NCBI RefSeq assembly: GCF_031979925.1
Contig: NZ_DALZFB010000004.1
Coordinates: 248,001-312,000 of the forward strand
Direction of reading: 5' to 3'
Length of the DNA stretch: 64,000 nt
Origin: Pseudescherichia sp031979925
GTDB lineage: Bacteria; Pseudomonadota; Gammaproteobacteria; Enterobacterales; Enterobacteriaceae
Below, in pieces: positions 51,725-60,248 of the stretch (within the stretch, counting starts at the first letter, position 1; every line of letters starts with the position of its first letter). Under the pieces are notes generated by a model. That model saw only the letters and a program-made list of their open reading frames with translations, was not told where the DNA came from and ran no database searches. Made by a program: the position numbers and the translations under genes.

Positions 51725-53911
51725 TTATCTTCTACGTAATAACCGTAATGCGTTCGCCGTCACCAGCACCGTTGCGCCGGTGTCGGCGAGCACCGCCAGC
51801 CAAAGTCCGGTGATCCCCAGCAGGGTGGTCACCAGGAACACCGCCTTCAGCCCTAGCGCAATGGCAATGTTCTGCCGAATGTTGGCGTGCGTTGCCCGTG
51901 CCAGGGTAATCATCTCTGCCAGCCCGCTTAGCCTACTGTGAGTCAATGCCGCGTCGGCGGTCTCCAGCGCCACGTCGGTGCCGCTGCCCATCGCAATACC
52001 GATGGTCGCTGCCTTCATTGCCGGAGCATCGTTAATGCCGTCCCCAACCATCGCCAGCGGGGTGTGCACATTCAATGCGGTTACCGCCGCCACCTTATCT
52101 GCTGGCAGCAGTCCAGCTTTAAACTCAAGCCCCAGCTCGCGGGCTACCGCCGCTGCCGCACGCGGATTATCCCCCGTCAGGATCGTCCCCTGCACGCCCA
52201 GTCGATGCAGAGCGGCAACGGCTTCTTTAGCATCGTCACGCAGCGTGTCCCGCAGCGCCAACAGGCCTTTTAACGCGCCATCTTCAACCACGGCGATCAC
52301 CGTCTGCCCGGCGGCTTCCAGCTTGTGAATGCGCTCGCTAAATTCGGAGGCAGGAAACTTATCCGCTGCACAAATCACGATCTTTTTACCCTCAACGTCG
52401 GCTTCAATACCCGACCCCACCAGCGCACGCTGCGCCGTAGCTGCCGGTATCACCAGCCCACGCGAGTGGGCTTCCCGCACAATTGCCTGCGCCAGCGGGT
52501 GGGTGGAACCCTGTTCAACCGCGGCAGCCAGCGTCAGCAGTTCGTTCTCTGTGGATGCATGAGGATAAATTCCTGTAACCTGCGGTTTACCCAGCGTCAG
52601 GGTGCCGGTTTTATCGAAGGCGATATGGCGCACGCGTCCGAGCTGCTCCAGCGCTGCGCCGCCTTTAATCAGCGCTCCCCGCCGTGCCGCGGCCGCCAGT
52701 CCGGAAGCGATCGCCGCTGGGGTGGAGATCACCAGCGCGCATGGGCAGCCGATGAGCAGCAGCGTCAGCCCCTTGTAGATCCAACCTTCCCACGCTGCGC
52801 TAAAGAGCAGCGGTGGCACAATCGCCACCAGCAGGGCGATGAACATAACGATCGGGGTATAGATCCGGCTGAAGCGATCGATAAAGCGTTCGACGGGCGC
52901 ACGGCGCTCCTCGGCCTCCTCAATCAGCCTGAGGATGCGGTCGATGGCGCTATCGCCCGGCTCTGACAGCACCTTCAGCTGAACCATGCGATCCACGCTG
53001 GTGGCCCCGGCAGGCACTTTTTCCCCTGCGGTTCGCTCCACCGGGATCGATTCGCCGGTAAGGGCGCTCTCATCAAAGTCAGCGGCGGCGGTAAGTAGTG
53101 CTCCATCGGCCGGTAAACGCCCTCCGGCAGCCACCTCAATCACATTCCCTGGACGCAGCGCGCCTATCGCCACGGTTTTACGCTCGCCGTTAACCACCAA
53201 AGTTGCGGTCTCCGGCTTGAGCGCCATCAGGGCGCTAACCCCCTTACGCGCCCGGCTGGCGGCCCAGCCTTCAAGACGCTCGCCGACTAAAAATAGCAGC
53301 AGCACCATCGCTGCCTCTGCCGTTGCGCCGATAAACAGCGCCCCGATGGCCGCCACGCTCATCAACGTCTCAATGGCAAACCAGCTGCCGCTTCGCATCA
53401 GGCGCAGCGCCTGGCGGGCGATAGGGTAGAGGCCAACAAGAGTGGTAGCGATAAAGGCCAGATTACCGAGCGGATGGTTGACCTGCTCCAGCGCCCAGCT
53501 TAGCGCCATCATGATAATCAGCGTGATGATCGGCAGGTTTTCCTGCAGGAAGGACGTTTTCTCTGCCGGGGCCGTCTCGCTGCGCAGGGAGTAACCGGCT
53601 TTTTTGACCGCGGCCTCTACCTGCGCGCTGACGTTGCCCGAGGCGTTAACCAGCAGTTTCTCGGTGGCGAAAAGCACCTGAACCTGCTCAACCCCGGCAA
53701 CCTGTCTGACCGCGTTCTCTACTTTGCGGGCGCAGGCGGCGCAGTCCATGCCGTTAACGATCCAGCTGTAACGATCGCCGCTAGCCGGAAGGGGGACAGC
53801 ACGCTGCGTCTCGCACTCTACCTCGCAGCAGCAATCCTCTTTGACCGGGGTAGGGGTGAGCTTAAACGCCGTAAACTGCGGTGCTTTTTTGGGCTTTTCA
53901 GGAACAGACAT
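51725..53911 (-). CDS. zntA: Zn(II)/Cd(II)/Pb(II)-exporting P-type ATPase
   Basis: P1B-type ATPase that pumps Zn, Cd and Pb out of the cytoplasm. The 728-residue protein has a Cys-rich N-terminal tail (DCCCEVEC, 26-33), an HMA domain with GMDCAACARKVENAV, the membrane metal site CPC in LIGCPCALVISTPAA, the phosphorylated Asp in FDKTGTLTLG and the hinge GDGINDAPAMK. The length is close to E. coli ZntA (732). Its promoter carries the ZntR operator at 53957-53978. Confidence 0.97.
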   Translation of the reverse strand: MSVPEKPKKAPQFTAFKLTPTPVKEDCCCEVECETQRAVPLPASGDRYSWIVNGMDCAACARKVENAVRQVAGVEQVQVLFATEKLLVNASGNVSAQVEAAVKKAGYSLRSETAPAEKTSFLQENLPIITLIIMMALSWALEQVNHPLGNLAFIATTLVGLYPIARQALRLMRSGSWFAIETLMSVAAIGALFIGATAEAAMVLLLFLVGERLEGWAASRARKGVSALMALKPETATLVVNGERKTVAIGALRPGNVIEVAAGGRLPADGALLTAAADFDESALTGESIPVERTAGEKVPAGATSVDRMVQLKVLSEPGDSAIDRILRLIEEAEERRAPVERFIDRFSRIYTPIVMFIALLVAIVPPLLFSAAWEGWIYKGLTLLLIGCPCALVISTPAAIASGLAAAARRGALIKGGAALEQLGRVRHIAFDKTGTLTLGKPQVTGIYPHASTENELLTLAAAVEQGSTHPLAQAIVREAHSRGLVIPAATAQRALVGSGIEADVEGKKIVICAADKFPASEFSERIHKLEAAGQTVIAVVEDGALKGLLALRDTLRDDAKEAVAALHRLGVQGTILTGDNPRAAAAVARELGLEFKAGLLPADKVAAVTALNVHTPLAMVGDGINDAPAMKAATIGIAMGSGTDVALETADAALTHSRLSGLAEMITLARATHANIRQNIAIALGLKAVFLVTTLLGITGLWLAVLADTGATVLVTANALRLLRRR

Positions 53912-53949
53912 GATGTCCTCCGGTCAATGATAATTTTCTCATTAACCGG

Positions 53950-53981
53950 AGGATACACTCTGGAGTCGACTCCAGAGTCAA
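53950..53981 (-). promoter_or_regulatory. zntA promoter with ZntR operator
   Basis: TTGACT (-35, 53976-53981) and TATCCT (-10, 53950-53955) are 20 bases apart, and the spacer holds the perfect 22-bp palindrome ACTCTGGAGT-CG-ACTCCAGAGT (53957-53978). This is the known ZntR (MerR-family) arrangement of E. coli zntA, in which DNA distortion by Zn-ZntR corrects the long spacer. Confidence 0.95.
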
Positions 53982-53984
53982 GCG

Positions 53985-54611
53985 TTATAGATAGAGAGAG
54001 CGAACAATCAGGAAGTGGCCAGCAAAATAGCAGGCGCTGGAGATAGCGCTGTCTGCCCTGAAGCGGCGGCGATAGTGGCTGCCTAGCCAGACGATGTTAC
54101 TCAGCAGCAGCAGGGTTGCACCGACAAATGCCGACAGCGCCGGGCTGGTGGGGCGGAAGAACCACAGCTCGCCTGCCAGCCAGACCATCACCAGCGTCAT
54201 GGCAATAAAGGTGCATATGGGCCAGCGTAGCTCCTCAAGGCGTGTCCAGACGGTGGCAATCAACAGGACGCCAATTACCAACAGCACCAGCGGCAGCGGC
54301 CAGAAGAAGCTGAGGGTCATCTGGCTGGCGAAGTAGATGGTGTAAAGCAGATGGGCGAGGAAGAACGCCCCGATGGCGTAGAGCAGCTGCTGGCGAGGCA
54401 GCAGAGTCAGCGCATCGCCCACCAGGGTGGCGCACAGACCGGCCAGCACCAGATAGCTGACGGCGTTAAACATCGGCGCTTGCCAGGCTAGCAGCAATAG
54501 CAGCAGCAGCGTGACGGGTTTAAAAACCCAGCGTTGCCAGGCTGGCCCGCGATAGGACGCGTCCACGTAGAGCCAGGCGGAAAAACATACGGCGATAAAC
54601 GACCAAAGCAT
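53985..54611 (-). CDS. yhhN: YhhN family inner-membrane protein (lysoplasmalogenase-like)
   Basis: A 208-residue membrane protein of the YhhN/TMEM86 family, same length as E. coli YhhN. About eight helices are visible (FKPVTLLLLLLLAWQAPMF, LVLAGLCATLVGDALTLLP, FLAHLLYTIYFASQMTLSFF). TMEM86B hydrolyses lysoplasmalogen; the bacterial role is not established. The stop lies four bases before the zntA -35 element. E. coli has yhhM next to it; that gene is absent here. Confidence 0.93.
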   Translation of the reverse strand: MLWSFIAVCFSAWLYVDASYRGPAWQRWVFKPVTLLLLLLLAWQAPMFNAVSYLVLAGLCATLVGDALTLLPRQQLLYAIGAFFLAHLLYTIYFASQMTLSFFWPLPLVLLVIGVLLIATVWTRLEELRWPICTFIAMTLVMVWLAGELWFFRPTSPALSAFVGATLLLLSNIVWLGSHYRRRFRADSAISSACYFAGHFLIVRSLYL

Positions 54612-54714
54612 CTTAATTCCTTGAATTCGTTACTGTCTCGTGGACGTCACGCCCACACCCTTGCTATTCAGTGTAGTGGCCGTTGCGGGCAGATGACAAC
54701 GCTGGCCCGTGCGA

Positions 54715-54996
54715 TTACTTCTTCTGCTGAAGATTCTGCTTAAGCCTTTTCTGCCACACCAGCAGCTCAAAGACGCCAAACAGGAAGATGCGCCACTGCT
54801 CGGCGGCGGTCATCTGCGGGCCATCCTTTGGCAGGGCGGTTTTCATCATCACCATCTGTAAGGCATGCATAAAGGCGGTGAAAACCAGCGCTACGTTGAC
54901 GAAAATATTCAGCGGACGCGGGAAGGGGTGAACCAGGTTAAGGATCAGAAATGCCCAGACGCACAGCATCATGATTCGGCCCAGATTAATCAGCAT
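54715..54996 (-). CDS. yhhL: DUF1145 membrane protein YhhL
   Basis: A 93-residue protein with two helices (IMMLCVWAFLILNLVHPF and FVNVALVFTAFMHALQMVMM), matching E. coli YhhL (89). The function is unknown. Its ATG overlaps the rsmD stop (ATGCTGA), so the two are translationally coupled, with GGGAG inside the rsmD 3' end as ribosome site. Confidence 0.92.
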   Translation of the reverse strand: MLINLGRIMMLCVWAFLILNLVHPFPRPLNIFVNVALVFTAFMHALQMVMMKTALPKDGPQMTAAEQWRIFLFGVFELLVWQKRLKQNLQQKK

Positions 54997-55601
54997 GTTA
55001 CGCTCCCTGTACGTATCGATGATAAAGGTACTTGTCGGTGATAGAGACGGTAGGCGACCTGTCCGGCTATCTTTTCACGGTGCAGATCCCAGTGTGTCGG
55101 CACGGGCGGCAGCCCATTTTCCACTTCGCTCTCTACATAGATTAGCGCGTCATCCGCCAGCCAGCCGTTATTTTCCAGCAGCCGCAATGTCTCATCAAGC
55201 AGGCCTTTACGAAACGGCGGATCGACAAAGACGATATCATGCGGGGTCCCGCTCTGGTTAAGGAACGCGAGGGTGTTGTCGTTAACCACCTTGCCCTGGG
55301 TGGCGTTCAGCGTCGCCAGGTTCTGTTGCAGCTGGCGGGCCACGCCGCGCTCCATCTCTATCAGCGTTGCCGAAGCGGCATAGCGCGACAGCGCCTCAAG
55401 GCCCAGCGCACCGCTGCCGGCGAAGCAGTCGAGGCAGCGCGCGTCTACCATTGAGGGGGCCAGCCAGTTAAACAGGGTCTCCCTGACGCGATCCGTGGTT
55501 GGCCGCAGGCCGGGGCTGTCCGGCACCGGGAGTTTTCGGCCGCGCCACTGGCCGCCAATGATGCGTATCTGGCCGCTGGCGGCTCGGTTGGGTTTTTTCA
55601 T
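54990..55601 (-). CDS. rsmD: 16S rRNA (guanine-966-N2)-methyltransferase
   Basis: Methylates G966 of 16S rRNA. From the ATG at 55601 (MKKPNRAASGQIRIIGGQWR) it is 203 residues; six more upstream codons are open but E. coli starts here. The SAM motif is CLDCFAGSGALGLEAL (about 56-71) and the catalytic motif is VFVDPPFRKG. The C-terminus differs from E. coli (ends SSIRTGSVTC). Divergent from ftsY as in E. coli. Confidence 0.96.
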   Translation of the reverse strand: MKKPNRAASGQIRIIGGQWRGRKLPVPDSPGLRPTTDRVRETLFNWLAPSMVDARCLDCFAGSGALGLEALSRYAASATLIEMERGVARQLQQNLATLNATQGKVVNDNTLAFLNQSGTPHDIVFVDPPFRKGLLDETLRLLENNGWLADDALIYVESEVENGLPPVPTHWDLHREKIAGQVAYRLYHRQVPLSSIRTGSVTC

Positions 55602-55804
55602 AATGCTGGCTCTGGTCACAATTTTTAGGCCGCCATTTTAGCGGCGGGCGACGCCGGACGAAACCTTAATCCGCAGGCGGTGCTGTGGAATCAGGAAAGT
55701 GTTAGACTAACGAATTACTTACACCATTTTCAGTCCCTGTTTGCGACTATCTTTAGGACAATACGGGCTGTGCCATGAATTAACCGCGAGGAGTGTAGTC
55801 GCAA

Positions 55805-57271
55805 ATGGCAAAAGAGAAAAAACGGGGTTTCCTCTCCTGGCTGGGCCTGGGCCCAAAAGAGGAGCCGCAGCAGGCAGAGCCAGAGCAGCAGGTTGAGCAG
55901 CAGCCGGAAGAGCAGATCCAGCAGCAGGCGGCGGTTGTAACTGAAAAAGAGACGCAAGCGGAAGCAGAAGCGGAGCATGCCCCGCATAGCGAAGCCGAGT
56001 CAGAAGCCTTTGCCGCCGACGTCGTCGAGGTGACGGAGCAGGTTGTTGCCCGAGAAGAGCTTCAGGAGACTGTGCCGGAAGAGCTTCCAGAAGAGCCTGC
56101 GCCGCCGCAGGAAGCGCCTCTCCATGCTCAGCCGCCGGTGTACATTGCCCAGGAAGAGCTGCCGCAGACGGAAGAGGTTGCTCTCGTCGAGCCAGAGCCG
56201 GAACCGGAAGAGTGGTTAACCGAAGAGGATCAGCGTGACCTCACCGACGAGGAGCTGGAGGCCGCTGCGCTCTCTACCCCTGCGGAAGAGGAGATCGCCC
56301 TCGAGGAGGAGCCTGTTGAGGTCGCGCCTCTGGAGCAGGAAAAACCCACCAAAGAGGGTTTCTTTGCGCGCTTGAAACGCAGCCTGCTGAAAACGAAAGA
56401 GAATCTCGGTTCCGGATTTATCACTCTTTTCCGCGGCAAAAAAATCGATGATGATCTGTTCGAGGAGCTGGAAGAGCAGCTGCTGGTGGCGGACGTTGGC
56501 GTTGAGACGACGCGCAAAATTATCGCCACGCTGACCGAGAGCGCCAGCCGCAAACAGCTGCACGATGCCGAGGCGCTCTACGGCCTGCTGAAGGCAGAGA
56601 TGGGCGATATTCTCGCAAAAGTTGATGCGCCGCTTAATATTGAAGGCAAAACGCCATTTGTTATTCTGATGGTCGGCGTCAACGGCGTAGGTAAAACCAC
56701 GACTATCGGTAAGCTGGCACGTCAGTTTGAACAGCAGGGTAAATCGGTGATGCTGGCGGCAGGGGATACCTTCCGTGCGGCGGCGGTTGAGCAGCTTCAG
56801 GTGTGGGGCCAGCGCAACAATATCCCGGTGATTGCCCAGCACACCGGTGCAGACTCCGCTTCGGTCATCTTCGATGCTATCCAGGCGGCGAAATCACGCG
56901 GCATTGACGTGCTCATCGCCGATACTGCTGGTCGCTTGCAGAATAAAGCGCACCTGATGGAAGAGCTGAAAAAGATTGTCCGCGTAATGAAAAAGCTGGA
57001 CGTCGACGCGCCGCATGAAGTGATGCTGACCATTGACGCCAGCACCGGGCAGAATGCAGTAAGCCAGACCCGTCTGTTTAACGAGGCGGTAGGCCTGACG
57101 GGGATCACGCTGACCAAGCTGGATGGTACGGCGAAGGGTGGGGTGATCTTCTCCGTCGCCGACCAGTTCGGGATCCCTATCCGGTATATCGGGACTGGCG
57201 AGCGTATAGAGGACTTGCGTCCGTTTAATGCGGGCGATTTTATAGAGGCACTTTTTGCCCGAGAGGATTAA
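55805..57271 (+). CDS. ftsY: signal recognition particle receptor FtsY
   Basis: GTPase that docks the SRP-ribosome complex to SecYEG at the inner membrane. The 488-residue protein has the Arg/Lys-rich start MAKEKKRGFLSWLGLG that binds lipid, a long acidic A domain (about 20-190, rich in Glu, Gln, Pro), and the NG domain with P-loop MVGVNGVGKTTTIGKLARQF, DTFRAAAVEQL, DTAGRLQ and TKLDGTAKGG. First gene of the conserved ftsY-ftsE-ftsX operon; ftsE starts two bases after its stop. Confidence 0.98.
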   Translation: MAKEKKRGFLSWLGLGPKEEPQQAEPEQQVEQQPEEQIQQQAAVVTEKETQAEAEAEHAPHSEAESEAFAADVVEVTEQVVAREELQETVPEELPEEPAPPQEAPLHAQPPVYIAQEELPQTEEVALVEPEPEPEEWLTEEDQRDLTDEELEAAALSTPAEEEIALEEEPVEVAPLEQEKPTKEGFFARLKRSLLKTKENLGSGFITLFRGKKIDDDLFEELEEQLLVADVGVETTRKIIATLTESASRKQLHDAEALYGLLKAEMGDILAKVDAPLNIEGKTPFVILMVGVNGVGKTTTIGKLARQFEQQGKSVMLAAGDTFRAAAVEQLQVWGQRNNIPVIAQHTGADSASVIFDAIQAAKSRGIDVLIADTAGRLQNKAHLMEELKKIVRVMKKLDVDAPHEVMLTIDASTGQNAVSQTRLFNEAVGLTGITLTKLDGTAKGGVIFSVADQFGIPIRYIGTGERIEDLRPFNAGDFIEALFARED

Positions 57272-57273
57272 CA

Positions 57274-57942
57274 ATGATTCGCTTTGAACACGTCAGCAAG
57301 GCCTATCTCGGTGGGAGACAAGCGCTGCAGGGGGTGACCTTTCACCTGCAGCAGGGCGAGATGGCATTTCTGACCGGCCACTCTGGCGCAGGGAAAAGTA
57401 CGCTGCTCAAGCTGATCTGTGGTATTGAGCGGCCAAGCGCCGGGAAAATCTTCTTTGGCGGCCATGATATTAGCCGCCTGAAGAATCGCGAAGTGCCGTT
57501 TCTGCGTCGGCAGATCGGCATGATTTTCCAGGATCACCATCTGTTGATGGACCGTACGGTTTACGACAACGTGGCTATCCCACTGATTATTGCCGGGGCC
57601 AGCGGGGATGATATTCGTCGCCGCGTCTCTGCGGCGCTGGATAAGGTCGGGCTGCTGGACAAAGCGAAAAATTTTCCGATTCAACTCTCCGGCGGTGAGC
57701 AGCAGCGTGTGGGTATCGCCCGCGCCGTGGTCAACAAGCCGGCGGTGCTGCTGGCGGATGAACCGACCGGTAACCTTGATGAGGCGCTTTCGGAAGGCAT
57801 TCTGCGCCTGTTCGAAGAGTTTAACCGCGTCGGGGTCACCGTTCTGATGGCAACGCACGACATCGGACTGATTTCCCGTCGTTCATATCGGACGCTGAGC
57901 CTGAGCGACGGCCATTTGCATGGAGGCCTGACGGGTGAATAA
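57274..57942 (+). CDS. ftsE: cell division ATPase FtsE
   Basis: ABC ATPase that, with FtsX, controls the amidase activator EnvC at the division septum. 222 residues. Walker A is GHSGAGKSTLLKLI, the signature is LSGGEQQRVGIARA, Walker B is VLLADEPTGNLD and the switch His lies in MATHDIG. It overlaps ftsX by eight bases. Confidence 0.98.
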   Translation: MIRFEHVSKAYLGGRQALQGVTFHLQQGEMAFLTGHSGAGKSTLLKLICGIERPSAGKIFFGGHDISRLKNREVPFLRRQIGMIFQDHHLLMDRTVYDNVAIPLIIAGASGDDIRRRVSAALDKVGLLDKAKNFPIQLSGGEQQRVGIARAVVNKPAVLLADEPTGNLDEALSEGILRLFEEFNRVGVTVLMATHDIGLISRRSYRTLSLSDGHLHGGLTGE

Positions 57943-58990
57943 ACGCGACGCAGTAAATCAAATCCGCCAGTTTGGCGGCAGGTTCGATCGCTTCCGCAAG
58001 CCTGGCGCAGGCGCGGGCGGCAATCGTCCCCCATCCGGACGCAGCAAGACGCCGCCTAAGCCCGGCTCACGGAAGAGTAACGTCTTCAATGAGCAGATGC
58101 GCTACGCGTTTAGCGGCGCGCTTCAGGATCTCAAGAGCAAGCCGCTGGCGACCTTCCTGACGGTGATGGTGATTGCTATCTCCCTCACGCTGCCCAGCGT
58201 CTGTTACATGGTCTATAAGAACGTCAACCAGGCGGCGACCCAGTACTATCCGTCGCCGCAGATCACCGTCTACCTTGATAAGGCGCTGGATGATAACGCC
58301 GCGCAGCAGGTGGTGGGCCAGCTACAGTCGGAGCAGGGGGTAGAGAAGGTTAACTATCTCTCCCGCGAGGATGCCCTTGGCGAGTTCCGTAACTGGTCCG
58401 GGTTTGGCGGCGCACTGGATATGCTCGAAGAGAACCCGCTGCCTGCCGTGGCGGTGGTGGTACCTAAGCTTGATTTCCAGAGCACCGAGTCGCTGAATAC
58501 GCTGCGGGATCGTATTACCCGTATCAACGGTATCGATGAAGTGCGCATGGACGACAGCTGGTTTGCCCGCCTGACGGCGCTGACCGGGCTGGTCGGCCGT
58601 GTGTCGGCGATGATCGGCATTCTGATGGTAGCCGCCGTGTTCCTGGTGATCGGCAACAGCGTGCGTTTGAGCATCTTCTCCCGCCGCGACACGATCAACG
58701 TGCAGAAGCTGATTGGTGCGACTGACGGTTTTATCCTCCGTCCGTTCCTCTATGGCGGAGCGCTGCTGGGCTTTAGCGGGGCGCTGATGTCGCTGATCCT
58801 CTCTGAGGTACTGGTGATGCGGCTTTCCGCCGCCGTGACCGATGTAGCGAAGGTGTTTGGTACGCAGTTTAACCTCGACGGTCTGTCGTTTGATGAGTGC
58901 CTGCTGCTGCTGCTGGTCTGCTCAATGATCGGCTGGCTGGCCGCCTGGCTGGCGACGGTACAACATTTACGTCACTTTACGCCTGACTAA
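57935..58990 (+). CDS. ftsX: cell division membrane protein FtsX
   Basis: A 351-residue membrane partner of FtsE. The N-terminal about 75 residues are basic and Gly/Pro-rich, followed by a helix (ATFLTVMVIAISLTLPSVCYMV), a periplasmic domain that binds EnvC (about 100-220), and three C-terminal helices (IGILMVAAVFLVIGNSVRL, ALLGFSGALMSLILSEVLVM, LLLLVCSMIGWLAAWLATV). It starts at a GTG inside the ftsE end. Confidence 0.97.
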   Translation: MNKRDAVNQIRQFGGRFDRFRKPGAGAGGNRPPSGRSKTPPKPGSRKSNVFNEQMRYAFSGALQDLKSKPLATFLTVMVIAISLTLPSVCYMVYKNVNQAATQYYPSPQITVYLDKALDDNAAQQVVGQLQSEQGVEKVNYLSREDALGEFRNWSGFGGALDMLEENPLPAVAVVVPKLDFQSTESLNTLRDRITRINGIDEVRMDDSWFARLTALTGLVGRVSAMIGILMVAAVFLVIGNSVRLSIFSRRDTINVQKLIGATDGFILRPFLYGGALLGFSGALMSLILSEVLVMRLSAAVTDVAKVFGTQFNLDGLSFDECLLLLLVCSMIGWLAAWLATVQHLRHFTPD

Positions 58991-59005
58991 GCGATTTTTT
59001 GATAT

Positions 59006-59043
59006 ACTCTTTCCCTGCACTTGATGTCCTGCAGGGAAAGAGT
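59006..59043. other. 14-bp perfect inverted repeat in the ftsX-rpoH gap
   Basis: ACTCTTTCCCTGCA (59006-59019) pairs fully with TGCAGGGAAAGAGT (59030-59043) around a 10-base loop. No T run follows, so it is not a classical terminator. Confidence 0.75.
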
Positions 59044-59130
59044 CCCTGTTATCTCTTCTCCCCTGCTTCTGTTTTTATCAATGAAGTGTCACAATTTGTG
59101 CGTAATCTATTCACAAGATGGCATTGAACT

Positions 59131-59167
59131 TGTGGATAAAATCACTGTCTGATAAAAATGTGGATGA
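59131..59167 (-). promoter_or_regulatory. DnaA boxes in the rpoH promoter region
   Basis: On the minus strand TTATCCACA (59131-59139) is a perfect DnaA box, and TCATCCACA (59159-59167) differs at one position. E. coli rpoH promoters are known to be repressed by DnaA at such sites. Confidence 0.65.
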
Positions 59168-59255
59168 TATTCTCGTTGCTCACAATCACTGGCATGTTTG
59201 TTGCCTTACCCAGGGACGAACCGCCGCCAGTAAGAAGTCTATTGAGAGGATTTGA

Positions 59256-60110
59256 ATGACCAAAGAAATGCAAACTTTAGCTTTAGCCCCTGTTGGTAAC
59301 CTGGAGTCTTACATCCGGGCCGCTAACGCTTGGCCGATGTTAACGGCTGATGAAGAGCGGGCGCTGGCTGAAAAGCTGCATTACCAGGGCGATCTGGAAG
59401 CAGCTAAAACGCTGATCCTGTCCCACCTGCGCTTTGTTGTTCATATTGCTCGTAACTACTCGGGCTATGGCCTGCCGCAGGCGGACCTGATCCAGGAAGG
59501 TAACATCGGTCTGATGAAGGCCGTGCGCCGCTTCAATCCAGAAGTGGGCGTGCGTCTGGTCTCGTTCGCGGTGCACTGGATCAAAGCCGAAATCCATGAA
59601 TACGTGCTGCGTAACTGGCGTATCGTGAAGGTCGCCACCACTAAAGCGCAGCGTAAGCTGTTCTTTAACCTGCGTAAAACCAAGCAGCGTCTGGGCTGGT
59701 TCAACCAGGACGAAGTCGAAATGGTCGCACGCGAGCTGGGCGTCTCCAGTAAAGACGTGCGCGAGATGGAGTCCCGTATGGCCGCGCAGGACATGACCTT
59801 CGATATGTCCTCCGACGATGAGTCCGATAGCCAGCCGATGGCACCGGTGCTCTATCTGCAGGATAAATCGTCTAACTTTGCTGACGGCATTGAAGACGAT
59901 AACTGGGAAGAGCAGGCGGCAAACCGCCTGACCGATGCGATGCAGGGTCTCGACGAGCGTAGCCAGGCGATCATTCGCGCCCGCTGGCTGGACGAAGATA
60001 ACAAGTCCACGCTGCAGGAGCTGGCTGACCAGTACGGCGTCTCTGCCGAACGCGTGCGTCAGCTGGAAAAGAATGCGATGAAAAAGCTGCGCGCGGCAAT
60101 CGAAGCGTAA
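59256..60110 (+). CDS. rpoH: heat-shock sigma factor sigma-32
   Basis: Directs RNA polymerase to heat-shock promoters; one such promoter is seen before prlC in this window. The 284-residue length equals E. coli RpoH. Region 2 reads LILSHLRFVVHIARNYSGYGLPQADLIQEGNIGLMK, the RpoH box is QRKLFFNLRK (about 132-141), and region 4.2 is LQELADQYGVSAERVRQLEKNAM. GAGAGGA lies before the ATG. The gap of 265 bases before it holds the promoter cluster. Confidence 0.98.
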   Translation: MTKEMQTLALAPVGNLESYIRAANAWPMLTADEERALAEKLHYQGDLEAAKTLILSHLRFVVHIARNYSGYGLPQADLIQEGNIGLMKAVRRFNPEVGVRLVSFAVHWIKAEIHEYVLRNWRIVKVATTKAQRKLFFNLRKTKQRLGWFNQDEVEMVARELGVSSKDVREMESRMAAQDMTFDMSSDDESDSQPMAPVLYLQDKSSNFADGIEDDNWEEQAANRLTDAMQGLDERSQAIIRARWLDEDNKSTLQELADQYGVSAERVRQLEKNAMKKLRAAIEA

Positions 60111-60133
60111 CCTCCGCGAAGTAACCTGCTGAT

Positions 60134-60168
60134 ACCCCTGGATGAGAGTTCGGGGGTTTTGTTTTTTT
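60134..60168 (+). terminator. rpoH terminator
   Basis: ACCCCTG-gatgagagtt-CGGGGGT followed by a T-rich run. Confidence 0.75.
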
Positions 60169-60248
60169 AGCGCCCGCTCTGGCGAATTTTTAGCCCCTGG
60201 CAAACACTTACAGATGCGCTACGCATGGGTATTTCTCAGGGGGACAGG

